A DNA stretch of 64,000 bases from Bifidobacterium psychraerophilum (GTDB lineage Bacteria > Actinomycetota > Actinomycetes > Actinomycetales > Bifidobacteriaceae): contig NZ_JGZI01000010.1 in NCBI RefSeq assembly GCF_000741705.1, forward strand, positions 682,001 through 746,000, written 5' to 3'. Every line of letters begins with the position of its first letter. Within the stretch, counting starts at the first letter, position 1. A program made the translations under genes and the position numbers. Shown piece by piece: positions 19,700 to 29,076 of this stretch. Under the pieces are notes generated by a model. The model was not told the DNA's origin. It saw only the letters and a list, made by a program, of their open reading frames with translations, and did not search any database.

Positions 19700-20074
19700 A
19701 TCGGGTTGCCCGACGGTTCCAGGAACAACAGTTCATTCCCACCGAGCCGCGGTTCTGCTCGCGAGAGCGACAGTTCAATCAATAACCAAGGATAAAGGTA
19801 TTCATACCAAAAACCTTTATGGCGACATCGAGAATGTGGCTGATGAAAACATCATCACTAGCCAACTCAAAGAGAAAGCGTATGCAATTCGATTCCTGGT
19901 TAGCGACACGGCTGACGGCGATCTAGAAACCCCCAGTGGATGAGCATGATGCATCGCACATCCTCGGATTCCTGGATATGTTGCTTGACTACATCTATCA
20001 GCAACCGATCGCCATACAGAAACGTCAAGACCTCAGAAAGAAGCGCAAGCAGGCCCACACTCGTAAGGTTTAAC
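19700..20074 (+). pseudogene. frameshifted DUF4145-like protein remnant
   Basis: One frame gives AAVLLARATVQSITKDKGI, then NIITSQLKEKAYAIRFLVSD, up to a stop at 19941-19943; another frame continues with PVDEHDASHILGFLDMLLDY, then IYQQPIAIQKR and a stop at 20072. Together they match the DUF4145 pattern (ARATxExxCKDKG...IRxxGNDAAHGD...ExILEFxDxxLxYVYxxPA). A frameshift near 19925 splits it, and the N-terminus is missing. DUF4145 proteins are common in defence and restriction loci; here it is broken. Confidence 0.6.
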
Positions 20075-20192
20075 TTGTTGAGTTTATATACACATATCAC
20101 CCCGTATCACTAAGTGCTGCGGGTTTATTCTTGCTATCAAATAGCATGTTCGACTCCCGCCAGAGGTCTGATGGTATTCATAGACTGACGAC

Positions 20193-21047
20193 ATGATTCA
20201 GAGCTCTTCACTTCGAGTAACAACGGCTGATGGCAGGACACTCTCCGGTCGATCTTTCGGGCCGACAGATGGAACCCCGATACTGTTCATTGCCGGAGCC
20301 GCGACGGGGAAGAGCATGAGCTTCGGCGACGAGCTTCTTGACAGGTTCAATGTACGTCTTCTGACCATGGACCGGCCAGGGATGGGAGATTCCAGCGGAT
20401 ATGAGACTCGAACGCTCGACTCCACCTCGAACGACTACCGTGTCTTCGTTGAGCAGACACTCGGCATACGGGGAGTATCCATATCGGTAATAGCCAATTC
20501 GCAGGGAGGCGTTTTCGGTCTTTCGACCGCATTACACGGATGGGTATCGCGACTGGTGCTCGCATCGCCTGCGGACGAGATCTCGAATCCGACCATTCAT
20601 GCAATGCTGCCACATGAGGCGACACAGCTTGCTGATATTGCCTGTTCCGACCCTGAACAAGCCGCCAATATACTCGCAACCTTCACCCCGCAAGGCATGG
20701 AGACCATGGTCATCAATGGTTCGCACCCCAGTGATCAGGCCTTCTACCAGCAGCCAGCATTCCTGGCCCGTTACCGCAAAGCTCTTGAGGAAGGGTTCGC
20801 GCAGGACGGCAAGGGGTACGTTACCGACACCCTGATCGCCATGAGGCCTTGGAATCTGAAGTTGACTGATATTCACGTACCGACAACAATTCTGTACGGG
20901 GCACATGACCGAAGCCATTCACCGGACAAGACGGCAACGCTCACCAGCAGAATACCCGGCGCCAAGCGTGTGGTCATAGACGACGCTGGCGGGGCTTTAC
21001 TCTGGACGCACTCCGAGCAGGTACTGCGAGCGGCGCTCGAAAACTGA
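20193..21047 (+). CDS. alpha/beta hydrolase
   Basis: 284 aa, full-length alpha/beta-hydrolase fold. Oxyanion region LFIAGAATGKS, then MDRPGMGDSSG, nucleophile elbow IANSQGGVFG (Ser), acid probably in LYGAHDRSHSP, and a weak candidate His near the C-terminus (LLWTHSEQVL). The LFIAGA sequence departs from the usual HG oxyanion motif. It lies alone inside the island. Substrate unknown; haloperoxidase/esterase-like by general pattern. Confidence 0.8.
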   Translation: MIQSSSLRVTTADGRTLSGRSFGPTDGTPILFIAGAATGKSMSFGDELLDRFNVRLLTMDRPGMGDSSGYETRTLDSTSNDYRVFVEQTLGIRGVSISVIANSQGGVFGLSTALHGWVSRLVLASPADEISNPTIHAMLPHEATQLADIACSDPEQAANILATFTPQGMETMVINGSHPSDQAFYQQPAFLARYRKALEEGFAQDGKGYVTDTLIAMRPWNLKLTDIHVPTTILYGAHDRSHSPDKTATLTSRIPGAKRVVIDDAGGALLWTHSEQVLRAALEN

Positions 21048-21113
21048 CAGATCATCTGATCGGCAGGATGCGTCACATGTCTGATCGCTTAGGCCACGGC
21101 TGCTAAAGGAGGT

Positions 21114-21551
21114 TCAAGAGAGCATCATGACAATTTCGTGCTCGCCTGTGACTTCATCTATATCCTCTTTCATTCTTGTGAAACCCTCACGGAGATAGAA
21201 CGCCAAGGCTTTCGAGTTTTTTACATACACGTTAAGCGTGAGCGAACCGTGATCGTCTTTGACCGAATCAAGCAAAGCCTTCCCGATTCCCCGTGAACGG
21301 TATGCTCTGCAAACGAACAAACCTGCTATGTAATCTCCGTCAAGGCCGATGAAACCCTTCACGCCTTCGTCGTCATAGACCCGAATATCGGCGTTGCCGA
21401 TCATGCCGCGGACTGCTTCAAAATTGCTGTTCCAATGTGTGATGGGAATAAAATCGTGTGCGTCCGTGTTGCCCTCGATCCACAGTTTCATCACTGTATC
21501 CAAATCGTCGGGTCTCATGACTCTAATCGATGCGTGTCCACAATTGCTCAT
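21114..21551 (-). CDS. GNAT family N-acetyltransferase
   Basis: 145 aa. N-terminal IRVMRPDDLDTVMKLWIEGN, acetyl-CoA-binding loop in YRSRGIGKALLDSVK (RxxGIG) and C-terminal KNSKALAFYLREGF followed by the HEIVMMLS end. Resembles the YjaB/YiaC subgroup of small acetyltransferases. The true start may be the Met just before RPDDL (position 21518). Acceptor unknown. Convergent with the hydrolase upstream, inside the island. Confidence 0.82.
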   Translation of the reverse strand: MSNCGHASIRVMRPDDLDTVMKLWIEGNTDAHDFIPITHWNSNFEAVRGMIGNADIRVYDDEGVKGFIGLDGDYIAGLFVCRAYRSRGIGKALLDSVKDDHGSLTLNVYVKNSKALAFYLREGFTRMKEDIDEVTGEHEIVMMLS

Positions 21552-21679
21552 GCGTATGGAGTATAGCCAACCCTGTTATAAATACACTTGCCCAACCTCG
21601 CCATCGATCAGAAAAACCACTTAGCCATCTCCGACACAGCCGCAACGGCTTTCGCGAAAGCACCAGCCCGGAGGCAACA

Positions 21680-21836
21680 ATGAAACAATTCACCAAACAG
21701 GAGGAGACCGAGCTCAAATAACTCCATGAGCAAAGCTTCATCCGCAACAAAATCGCCCGACAACTCCACCGCAGCCCAGCACCATCGGCAAATACGCCAA
21801 ACAACTCGGACTGAGCTTCGCCCGACTGCATTAATG
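21680..21836 (+). pseudogene. decayed helix-turn-helix gene
   Basis: MKQFTKQEETELK, an in-frame stop, LHEQSFIRNKIARQLHRSPA, and after a frameshift IGKYAKQLGLSFARLH. This is the Hin/transposase-like HTH pattern (QGLSRNEIARxLGRSPxTIxKYAKxLGLSFxR) found in phage and IS proteins. ATG 21680 has GGAGG-like sequence (cccGGAGGcaaca) upstream, supporting a once-real gene. Now broken by at least two lesions. Confidence 0.55.
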
Positions 21837-22949
21837 ACCCGTTGCATATCCATCCCGACAACATCGCACAATTCCTTGTCGATCAACCACAGCGGAGCTT
21901 GATTTTAACGACCGAAAAAATAGCCAACTCCGCCACTCGCCCCGAAGTACAACTGCCATCGATGAAGAATCGAAGCGATAGGAATGTTCGAACTGTGAAT
22001 ATCCGTTTCACTATTCCTCTCCAAATGTTGTCGCCGTAACCACTGGACACATCCTTACGCTTCGCGAATGTTGTGGAGACACTGTACATTCCATGCCCGA
22101 AAGAGTTGAGCCGGATACGAGGCAGAAACGTTCTTATTCACACGTTATCGTGCGTCCATTAGAACAGAGCGCTGTAAGAACGATCAACGGGGGGGTGCCG
22201 ACCCTGCTCAATAAACTTCGGACATATTCACCACATACCTTGCAGTTCGTTCACCCTAGTATGTGACATGAAGACCACCTTTATCTCTTATTTCCAACGG
22301 AGAGCACGAACGCAACTGAGAAACGCAATAATTCGAAAACGCCAGAGGTTGCAGTCAGTCGAAAACCTTCTGAAAGCTCCGCTTTTTGTTTAGGTGGACA
22401 AGACATAATACCAACTCACCTCCTTTCGTGTAATTCAAAGAGGTGTGCCCCGTTTCATCGGCGAATATCACCATCCGAAATATAGGGCAGACGAAATCAC
22501 ATATACCAGGGCCAGCCCTAAGATAATCCATATTCCACCCCAGCGTTCCTGTCATAATTCGACATGGACATAAGTGGCCTCCATCAAATCATCTTCCTGA
22601 TTTCCTGTAAGACGAATTTCACTGTATTTCAGCACTCAATGATTTCTGGCGCTGTCCGAAAGATTGTTGACTTGAGGGCCATTAAACGAGGACGAAAACC
22701 CAGGGATTAGCAAAACCTAATTGCTCTTTCACTTCAACAATGATTCAAAGCATTCAATCCCCCCCCGTTTTACTCTCAATAAGAGAATCCACCTTCCGTG
22801 CGGAAAATACGTAGCAAATAAAGTAATTCATCCTTGCACAGTCAGTCACAGTGTCCTGAAATGGCATCAAGAGAGCAACATCCCAACATTCACTGAGCAG
22901 AGTTTGCTCCGATCTAATCGACTACAAAACATGCTTCGTCTGGAGAGTA
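21837..22949. other. AT-rich stretch without a recognised gene
   Basis: Frames are short and none matches a family I know. An inverted repeat CGTTCTTA (22129-22136) / TAAGAACG (22175-22182) and a run of seven G at about 22190-22196 are visible. A GGAGAG ribosome site for the FRG gene is at its right end. Probably decayed island DNA plus the promoter region of the FRG gene. Confidence 0.5.
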
Positions 22950-23792
22950 TTGTTGACTCTCGACAACGAAGAAAGGTTCAGGTTGGAAAAGCAATCCAAA
23001 GCAGAGATTCCTGCACTACTAGAAGAAATCATTCTTCCTGTAACAGATGCCACGCATACCCATGTTTTTCGTGGGCAAACAAATATTAGATGGGAACCGA
23101 TTCCCGGTCTATATCGGCGGCTGCTTAGCAATGGATATTCAAAACCCGAGATAACCGAAGCTTTAATAGAAGAATATGAGGAGGATTGTCTGTGCGAGGC
23201 TAACGGACTCGGTTTTTATGAATCAAACAGATTAGACACGATGATAAATCTGCAGCATCAAGGAGGCGCAACTCGACTCCTCGACGTATCAAGAGACCCT
23301 TTCATCGCCCTTTGGTTCGCCTGTGATGAGAACGAAGATGAAACAGATGGAGTCATATTCGACTATGCGGCCGAAAACTCAATAACTCCTAAATCTGGCC
23401 AGATAAACAGTTGGGATCAGCTATCATCTAATATTTCGCCAGGAGCCGCCTTGCTCTATTTTCCAACTTGGAAGAATGAACGCGTAAAAGCTCAATCAGC
23501 AGGTTTCTTGACATGTTCAATTCAAAATACCCTCCGTGAAGATTCACCATATACAAAAGACTCCCAGCATCTCACTATTAAAAAAACTATTATTCCAAAT
23601 TTGCTGAAGAAATCAATACGAGATTACTTGATTAATTGCCGTGGAATGGATACTTACACAATCTATCCCGATTTTGAAGGGTTTGCATTATACAACTCAG
23701 CTACCCGCAGCTTCGCTCGATGCTATTCTCACCTTTACGGGCGTAGCGGCAATGGACTGTTCCCCGATCCCTACTCACCACCCTTAGATTAG
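22950..23792 (+). CDS. FRG domain-containing protein
   Basis: 280 aa. The FRG domain is recognised by HVFRGQTNIRWEPIPGLYRR (FRG at residues 40-42) and by LQHQGGATRLLDVSRDPFIALWFA (about 101-124), the QHxGxxTRLLDxTxxPxxALxFA motif, followed by GVIFDY. The start is TTG 22950 with GGAGAG 5 bases upstream. It is intact in a decayed island and faces the Mrr-nSTAND gene tail to tail, 156 bases apart. FRG proteins are frequent in defence neighbourhoods and prophages; biochemical activity is not settled. AT-rich relative to the core genes. Confidence 0.85.
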   Translation: MLTLDNEERFRLEKQSKAEIPALLEEIILPVTDATHTHVFRGQTNIRWEPIPGLYRRLLSNGYSKPEITEALIEEYEEDCLCEANGLGFYESNRLDTMINLQHQGGATRLLDVSRDPFIALWFACDENEDETDGVIFDYAAENSITPKSGQINSWDQLSSNISPGAALLYFPTWKNERVKAQSAGFLTCSIQNTLREDSPYTKDSQHLTIKKTIIPNLLKKSIRDYLINCRGMDTYTIYPDFEGFALYNSATRSFARCYSHLYGRSGNGLFPDPYSPPLD

Positions 23793-23948
23793 ACTTTTAT
23801 TAAGCAACTCACCGATCCGCCCATCAGCCGCTCTTCTCTTGCGACTCCTAAGTTATTGCACAATCATTGTTATATGGCTTATTACTATTTCTCTTGATTT
23901 GCTAGACAGCCGCAGATCAGAAGGAATCGACCAAAACGTTCGTTCAAC

Positions 23949-26342
23949 TCAGTTGAGTGGACAATCTAACACACCATCGATCTCATATCTATTTGTTGGA
24001 CCTGAGCTAAAAGAGCTTCCACTATCTCTCTCTTCTTCATCAAACTGATTTTCCATCGAGTCTCGAATTTTCGAGATAAGATCAGATATTTCTGTAATAT
24101 CAAAATTGTCTAATGGTTCATATATTTTTAAGAGATTTCCACATTCGATTGAAAGCGTATCGGCTAACACCGAATCTTCAATCTCTTCGTCTCGTAATCC
24201 TTCACAAATTTGTTTCTGAATATCATCCGAGTAATCTTCTGGGGAATCTAGTTGCTGCTGGATTAAATCTCTTTTTGCTTCATGTATCGCAGCTACCAGT
24301 TCATAACCAGGATTCTCACTTCTCAAATCGCCGAATGCCTCTGCACTTATGTCAAACTTGCAAAATTCCATTATCATCGGCTCCACTATTTCAATCATAG
24401 AGTCGAATTCATTTATATCTAATAGTTCTGGATTAAATATGCGGGTAAAACAATCTTCTTGAATATCTGGCTGCAAAAGAATACCAAAGAACTGATGAAG
24501 AAGATCGTCACTACGATCTGATAGAGCGCTAAATATAATTCTCCAACCATTCGAATAATCTAAGTTCCAAGTTCCATCATACGTATTCAGTGCGTTTGCC
24601 AACAGGTCAATACAAATCTCGGTATCGTCTTGAAATTTGATGAGCGTAACTATCCTCTCACCCTGAAACTTCATTGAATCTTGAAAGGCATCCCAGCGTT
24701 CCCACATTGTCGAATAGAATTCAACCATGGTGGTTGTATTTCGAATCTGATCAAGAAATTGCGACTTTTCTCTGATCTTATCCAGAAACCGAATAGATTT
24801 ATTTTTTCTATCAAGGAAGTCGACAATACCTGGGTTCGCAAAACCGACTTCGCGCTCTCCAACACCAATTTTTTTAAATCCAAACCATGATTGATTCAAC
24901 TTCTCAATAGCCAGGTATGGATCAAATTCGGAAGAAGAAAAATTTTTTGTTGACTGAGCTAATTTTGCTTCCTCAGTTTCTCGACCAGTAAAAGCAAATA
25001 GATTGAATAAAAGCCACTGTTCGTTTGACGATAGTCTCTCAAATATTGGGTTATAGATGTATTCTGGGTTATTCAACGTGTGCTGTATGAAGCCTAATAC
25101 ATCTGCATCATCTACGAAATGGTTAGAAATGTACTCTATAAGACGTGGATTAAAATTTTTATGCTCAATAATCTCGTAATATTGTTTTTCTATGGTTCTA
25201 GAGAACGAAAAGGACTTTTTTATAGGTTGTCTTAACTGTTCATAGTTGCTCTGGAACCTCTTCTTATCGATGTCTGATCGACGGTTATACACCTGCTCCA
25301 GATTTGATCTCAAAATCTTAGCTCTATCAAGATCGTTATACTCAACCATATCAAGAACGGCTATTGAATCCCTTAAGTCGCCAGATAACTTTGCATCAAG
25401 GTTATTGAATTGCTGTCTGGCCGATTTCAGTATCTGGGTTCTTGAGTTTAAAACTATATACAAATTTGCCGTGTATCTAAGCCTGTCTAACAGACGGTCA
25501 AGTTTCTGCAATTCCGAAGTATCTGTTTCGAGAGAATCACTGCCAAGGAAGTCATCAAATACAATAAATAAGATGCGATCGTCAGCTTTGAAGGATTCGC
25601 TATACTCTTTGATCACATCCTGCGCTTCATCAAGTGATCGCCAAATAACTTTCGCTTTTTGGTCTGGATCTAAGGAGAAACTATTAGCAAACAGATTTCC
25701 CAACATCTTACACAAGGATGTCTTACCTACACCCGGATTGCCATGAACAAGTAATATATGTCGATTCATTATGAGCTCGTGAGCCTTTTGCAAAAACTCT
25801 GTTTCCACATAGTAATGAGGATTAAAAGTAGGAAAGTCTTCCGACAAGATTCGGAATCGATGCTCTGTCAGAATTGTGGAAAGATTACCCCCAATAAGTT
25901 TATATTTCCTGAAAACACTTTCACAACATGATTCTGAACTAAGTTCATTGATTCTAGCTTTATCTATCAGATATTTATCTGAGGGGAACAGCTGTGGAAA
26001 TTCGCATCGTAAATCATGCTGAACTTGCGGGGTTAAACCAACCGAAGTCACGAATACGTAGTGAAAGTCATTTGTCCAACTAAAGTCGATTGCAGTTTGC
26101 TGGATTTTCTGAATCTCTTCTACAACCTGTTTCTTGGCATTAGTTTTATATGGGCTCCACCTTTTAGCCTGTATAACAAGGGTCGGATTTGTCGAATCAT
26201 CGAGCCCATCTATACCGTGATCTTTGCCTTCTGGAAAACCGTGAATTTGTTGATTATTGAAAAGAATTTTACTCAAATCAACTGCGAATCGCTCAAATTC
26301 CTCCGAGTCCAAGGAATCTGCTCTTACTCCAACATTACTCAT
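23949..26342 (-). CDS. Mrr-like nuclease / nSTAND3-type NTPase fusion (candidate anti-phage sensor)
   Basis: 797 aa. Residues 1-150 look like an Mrr-family PD-(D/E)xK domain: EEFERFAVDL helix, HGIDG with Asp45, and VIQAKRW with Gln58-x-Lys60. Residues 165-400 form a P-loop NTPase: Walker A GNPGVGKTSL (201-210), Walker B ILFIVFDDF (257-265), and sensor-like VLNSRTQILKSA, the pattern of the novel STAND NTPase 3 group. The C-terminal 350 residues are helical, acidic and unassigned, as expected for a target-sensing region. In STAND defence proteins (Avs-like) phage protein binding triggers an N-terminal effector; this role here is inferred from architecture. ATG 26342; strongly AT-rich. Confidence 0.8.
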   Translation of the reverse strand: MSNVGVRADSLDSEEFERFAVDLSKILFNNQQIHGFPEGKDHGIDGLDDSTNPTLVIQAKRWSPYKTNAKKQVVEEIQKIQQTAIDFSWTNDFHYVFVTSVGLTPQVQHDLRCEFPQLFPSDKYLIDKARINELSSESCCESVFRKYKLIGGNLSTILTEHRFRILSEDFPTFNPHYYVETEFLQKAHELIMNRHILLVHGNPGVGKTSLCKMLGNLFANSFSLDPDQKAKVIWRSLDEAQDVIKEYSESFKADDRILFIVFDDFLGSDSLETDTSELQKLDRLLDRLRYTANLYIVLNSRTQILKSARQQFNNLDAKLSGDLRDSIAVLDMVEYNDLDRAKILRSNLEQVYNRRSDIDKKRFQSNYEQLRQPIKKSFSFSRTIEKQYYEIIEHKNFNPRLIEYISNHFVDDADVLGFIQHTLNNPEYIYNPIFERLSSNEQWLLFNLFAFTGRETEEAKLAQSTKNFSSSEFDPYLAIEKLNQSWFGFKKIGVGEREVGFANPGIVDFLDRKNKSIRFLDKIREKSQFLDQIRNTTTMVEFYSTMWERWDAFQDSMKFQGERIVTLIKFQDDTEICIDLLANALNTYDGTWNLDYSNGWRIIFSALSDRSDDLLHQFFGILLQPDIQEDCFTRIFNPELLDINEFDSMIEIVEPMIMEFCKFDISAEAFGDLRSENPGYELVAAIHEAKRDLIQQQLDSPEDYSDDIQKQICEGLRDEEIEDSVLADTLSIECGNLLKIYEPLDNFDITEISDLISKIRDSMENQFDEEERDSGSSFSSGPTNRYEIDGVLDCPLN

Positions 26343-26639
26343 TGTTTTGAGCTTACACTAACTCTTTATCGGAAAATCTAACGATATAAAAATACACTGA
26401 CAGATTCTCCTTTTGAGGGCATACTCGAACAAATGCAAATCATCATGATCTCAAAAAACAACTTCTCACATACCACAGGCAGAGCCATCTAACTGAGACG
26501 AATAGATTGAAGATACTCATTCAACTCAGTCTCACCAGAGAAGGCCGTCTCAGTAAAAATGGCATCGCGGTATGAAGGCAATTTGTTACCTGTTGCTTGT
26601 AACAAAAGACAACACCCATTGCAAAAATTCGATGTGACG
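26343..26639. other. AT-rich non-coding stretch
   Basis: Upstream region of the nSTAND gene; likely holds its promoter. No intact frame or known element. A small dyad GTTACCTGTTGCTTGTAAC is visible near 26587-26605. Confidence 0.4.
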
Positions 26640-27275
26640 TCACTGTCGAATCAGCGCGATCACATCGCTCGACTTACCAAATTCGAAGCGGGAACCGATA
26701 GAATCACATGAACCTGGAGCACTACGCTGTTGCCAATCAACCACTTGCATGAACCTCAAATCATGCAACCGCTTACACAACACAGTCAGCTTCACATTCC
26801 AGAACGACCTCACTCGATAATTAAAATTGGCCTGCCCTCTGCATGAACATATTTGCTGCAATCCAAAACGCACCGCACAAATTAGCATCTCTACCAGCAT
26901 CATGCCGAACACCCCACCGACAACGTTTTCTCTCATTCCACTTCGACACAACTTGACAAGCATCAAAAGACGGAGCAGTCAACGTCAGCAAGAAAAAACG
27001 GAACGCCTCGAGCTGTACACATTCACATAAACGCTAAGAAGAATCTTCATCGCATCCTTCATATACAACTATGAGCAACCGGAATAACGCTTTCTAGAAT
27101 GATTCCCACATCGAACAGCAATCAACTCACCAGTGACAGCATCCATCAATCCAATCGGACGTTGACAAGGATGGACGTTGAACGCACCACCAAATGCAAC
27201 TATCGCCAACATCATCAAGACCGTACAAGTGTCTACCTGTGAGCAGCAAAACCATGAGATCTCCACCACCCGCAC
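26640..27275 (-). pseudogene. probable decayed replication initiator (RepSA-like)
   Basis: Fragments in order on the minus strand: RPIGLMDAVTGELIAVRCGN, then HSRKRYSGCS, in-frame stop, LYMKDAMKILLSVYV; further on NYRVRSFWNVKLTVLCKRLH, then DLRFMQVVDWQQR. The RCxNRR...CPSCS..Y..DA pattern followed by YxKVxEWQxRG is characteristic of actinobacterial RepSA-type initiators of integrative plasmids. Several stops and frameshifts; no conserved His-hydrophobic-His motif survives after DWQQR. Identification is from short matches only. Confidence 0.45.
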
Positions 27276-27524
27276 CCCTCATCAATAACCTCATGTGTCT
27301 CTATAACCTGAGCAGACACACCATATAATTGACCGCGCTATTCGGACCACCGCAATATCACCAGTCGTCTGCTGCATAGTCTTATTTGGCGGGCAAGATG
27401 ATACCTCCCGGTATTCCACCAGTGTCACAGCACAGCCTGAAAGTAACGCAGATGTCACCTTATTCACAACAACAAACCACAGAAAATAGATAGCTTCGAA
27501 CAAACAACACATTCACACAGCAAA

Positions 27525-27560
27525 TGTCGAGATTCGAACACCCTCATCGCCCCACCCAGA
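27525..27560 (+). repeat. imperfect copy of tRNA-Val 3' end (putative right att site)
   Basis: ATGTCGAGATTCGAACACCC, then TCATCGCCCCACCCAGA, aligns with tRNA-Val 19300-19335 (ATGTCGGGGGTTCGAGCCCC, then TCATCGCCCACCCACA), with the T-loop and acceptor end recognisable. The same orientation and the integrase at the left end make this the probable attR of the island. Mismatches suggest an old event. Confidence 0.65.
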
Positions 27561-27906
27561 TGCCCTTACCGGGACTCACGACATCATCAGAAACCTTGCG
27601 CGATCAGTCCATATGGGAGCGCAGCAACACCGGAATACGGGTATGACGATTTTCACTGTTATATTCTGCGGGCAGATTCTACATCGACGTGACCTGTCAC
27701 CGAAAGGCATGTAGCCAAGCGGTGTTCGATGACGAGACGACCATTGTGGGTGCCGTCAGCATCAAGCGAAGCGTTGAAAGCGCCACCAGCGCGGCATGCA
27801 GCACCTGACATATCAGTGATTGGTGGGAGAAATCGACGAGCAATGGACACCGGTCATGAAGCCATACCTCATGGTTTCTCTCCCCCGCGACGTGCCTTTG
27901 GGTGCT
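27561..27906. other. no recognised gene
   Basis: GC rises again after the putative att site. A minus-strand frame (27659-27850) gives AGGAFNASLDADGTHNGRLV, which I cannot assign; it has no good start and is probably a remnant or chance. Confidence 0.4.
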
Positions 27907-28395
27907 CTACGCCTCGTGCTTCGTTGCGGTCAGATCCTGCGCGTAGTTCTCGACGGCTCGTTGATAGAGCGGTAGTGTGCGTGCGAGCGCGACAAGTGCA
28001 ATCTGAAGTGCTTCGTCGCTGTATCCGGCGTCTCGAAGTGCGAGGGCGAGGAAGGCTTGCGCGGCGTCGCCGGTTATCTGATCCTGGGGGTGAGCGCGTA
28101 ACAGGTCGATCGCGGCCTGGGGGTCACCGATGTTGCGCAGTGAACTGGCGAGTTGAATGATGGCTTGGGGTCTGCGGTCGCCTGTCAAACCGTGGTCGAG
28201 AGCGGAGCGGTACAGCGGGATCGCTTCGGTTTCCATGCCAAGGTAGTCGTGCACGGATGCCCATTCGTACAGCGCTTCGGGATCGTCCGCTGGACGTTGC
28301 GCTACCAGTTCTCGCATGGCATCCAAGGTTTCGTCGGGTCGTGTGTCGTCGGCCGTTGACCAAAACAGCTCGATCTGCTCATCCCAGCTATGCAT
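27907..28395 (-). CDS. tetratricopeptide repeat protein
   Basis: 162 aa from ATG 28395. Begins MHSWDEQIELFWSTADD; three to four TPR-like helical pairs follow, for example ALYEWASVHDYLGMETEAIPLYRSAL and AFLALALRDAGYSDEALQIA. This matches the small TPR proteins (TPR_5 type) common in actinobacteria and firmicutes. No enzymatic domain; likely a protein-protein interaction module. It is the first intact gene after the island. Partners unknown. Confidence 0.8.
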   Translation of the reverse strand: MHSWDEQIELFWSTADDTRPDETLDAMRELVAQRPADDPEALYEWASVHDYLGMETEAIPLYRSALDHGLTGDRRPQAIIQLASSLRNIGDPQAAIDLLRAHPQDQITGDAAQAFLALALRDAGYSDEALQIALVALARTLPLYQRAVENYAQDLTATKHEA

Positions 28396-28632
28396 GGCCT
28401 CATTCTCACATACGAGATGGATGTTCAACCGCCATCGCTTCGACTGCATATCGCTGGTATTCCGGCACTCCGTACGGACATGGTTGCATCCGGCTTACTT
28501 TGGGCACCATATGGGCACGAATCATCTGATGAGCCTTCTCCGTAGCGTTTCCTTAATGCTCGCAACGGATGGCGGAGCCTTTCCATGTTCCGCTGGGGGC
28601 GTTGGCTCCTAGGGCTTCGTATCCTGTTGGAT

Positions 28633-29052
28633 ATGAGCAATGAACAGCAGCAGGATCCGACCGTCGTGGCGTTCGTGTGCACACACAATGCATGTCGTAG
28701 CCAGATAGCCGAAGCGTGGGCCAACAAGTATGCATCAGAGGGCATCCGTGCGGTCTCAGCGGGAACCCATCCCGATGAGATGGTCGATCCTGGTGCCATA
28801 AGAATCATGAGGTCGAGGCATGGCGTCGACCTGTCCGGCAAACATCCCAAACGTCTGGATGCGGTGGGCAGAATCGATGTGCTGGTCACCATGGGGTGTG
28901 GCGTGGCCTGTCCATACGTACCGGGTGCGCGGCTTGTCGAGTGGGATATACCTGATCCAATGGGCGGCAGCGATGAAGCATACGATGAGGTCATCGAAGT
29001 GATTCGGAGCAAGGTCAAGGATCTTACCGCCGAGCTGGAGCGCCGACAATAA
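28633..29052 (+). CDS. low-molecular-weight phosphatase / arsenate reductase-like protein
   Basis: 139 aa from ATG 28633. The P-loop FVCTHNACRSQIAEAWA (Cx5R) at the N-terminus and the C-terminal WDIPDPMGGSDEAYDEV (general-acid Asp-Pro) define the LMW-PTP/thioredoxin-type ArsC family. A second Cys (MGCGVACPYV) sits near the position of the redox Cys in ArsC enzymes, so arsenate reductase is plausible; tyrosine phosphatase is the alternative. An in-frame ATG at 28585 lacks conservation. Confidence 0.82.
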   Translation: MSNEQQQDPTVVAFVCTHNACRSQIAEAWANKYASEGIRAVSAGTHPDEMVDPGAIRIMRSRHGVDLSGKHPKRLDAVGRIDVLVTMGCGVACPYVPGARLVEWDIPDPMGGSDEAYDEVIEVIRSKVKDLTAELERRQ

Positions 29053-29076
29053 AGTATTCCGGAAATCATGCTGCGC

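Larger units (their letters stand above)
19256..27560. mobile_element. decayed genomic island integrated at tRNA-Val
   Basis: Bounded on the left by the 3' end of tRNA-Val and on the right by an imperfect copy of it at 27525-27560. Contents: the C-terminus of a tyrosine recombinase at the tRNA, DUF4145 remnant, hydrolase, GNAT, HTH remnant, FRG gene, Mrr-nSTAND gene and a decayed replication-initiator-like sequence. The 22-27.5 kb part is visibly AT-richer than the flanks and has long stretches without intact genes. The integrase and Rep remnants are consistent with a former actinobacterial integrative element; that origin is an inference. Confidence 0.75.

Noticed and set aside
22129-22182. 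Inverted repeat CGTTCTTA/TAAGAACG as IS ends
   Set aside because: Only 8 bases and 38 bases apart; too small for an insertion sequence and no transposase between.
22355-22555. 66-residue minus-strand frame
   Set aside because: No start context, no family match, in decayed AT-rich DNA.
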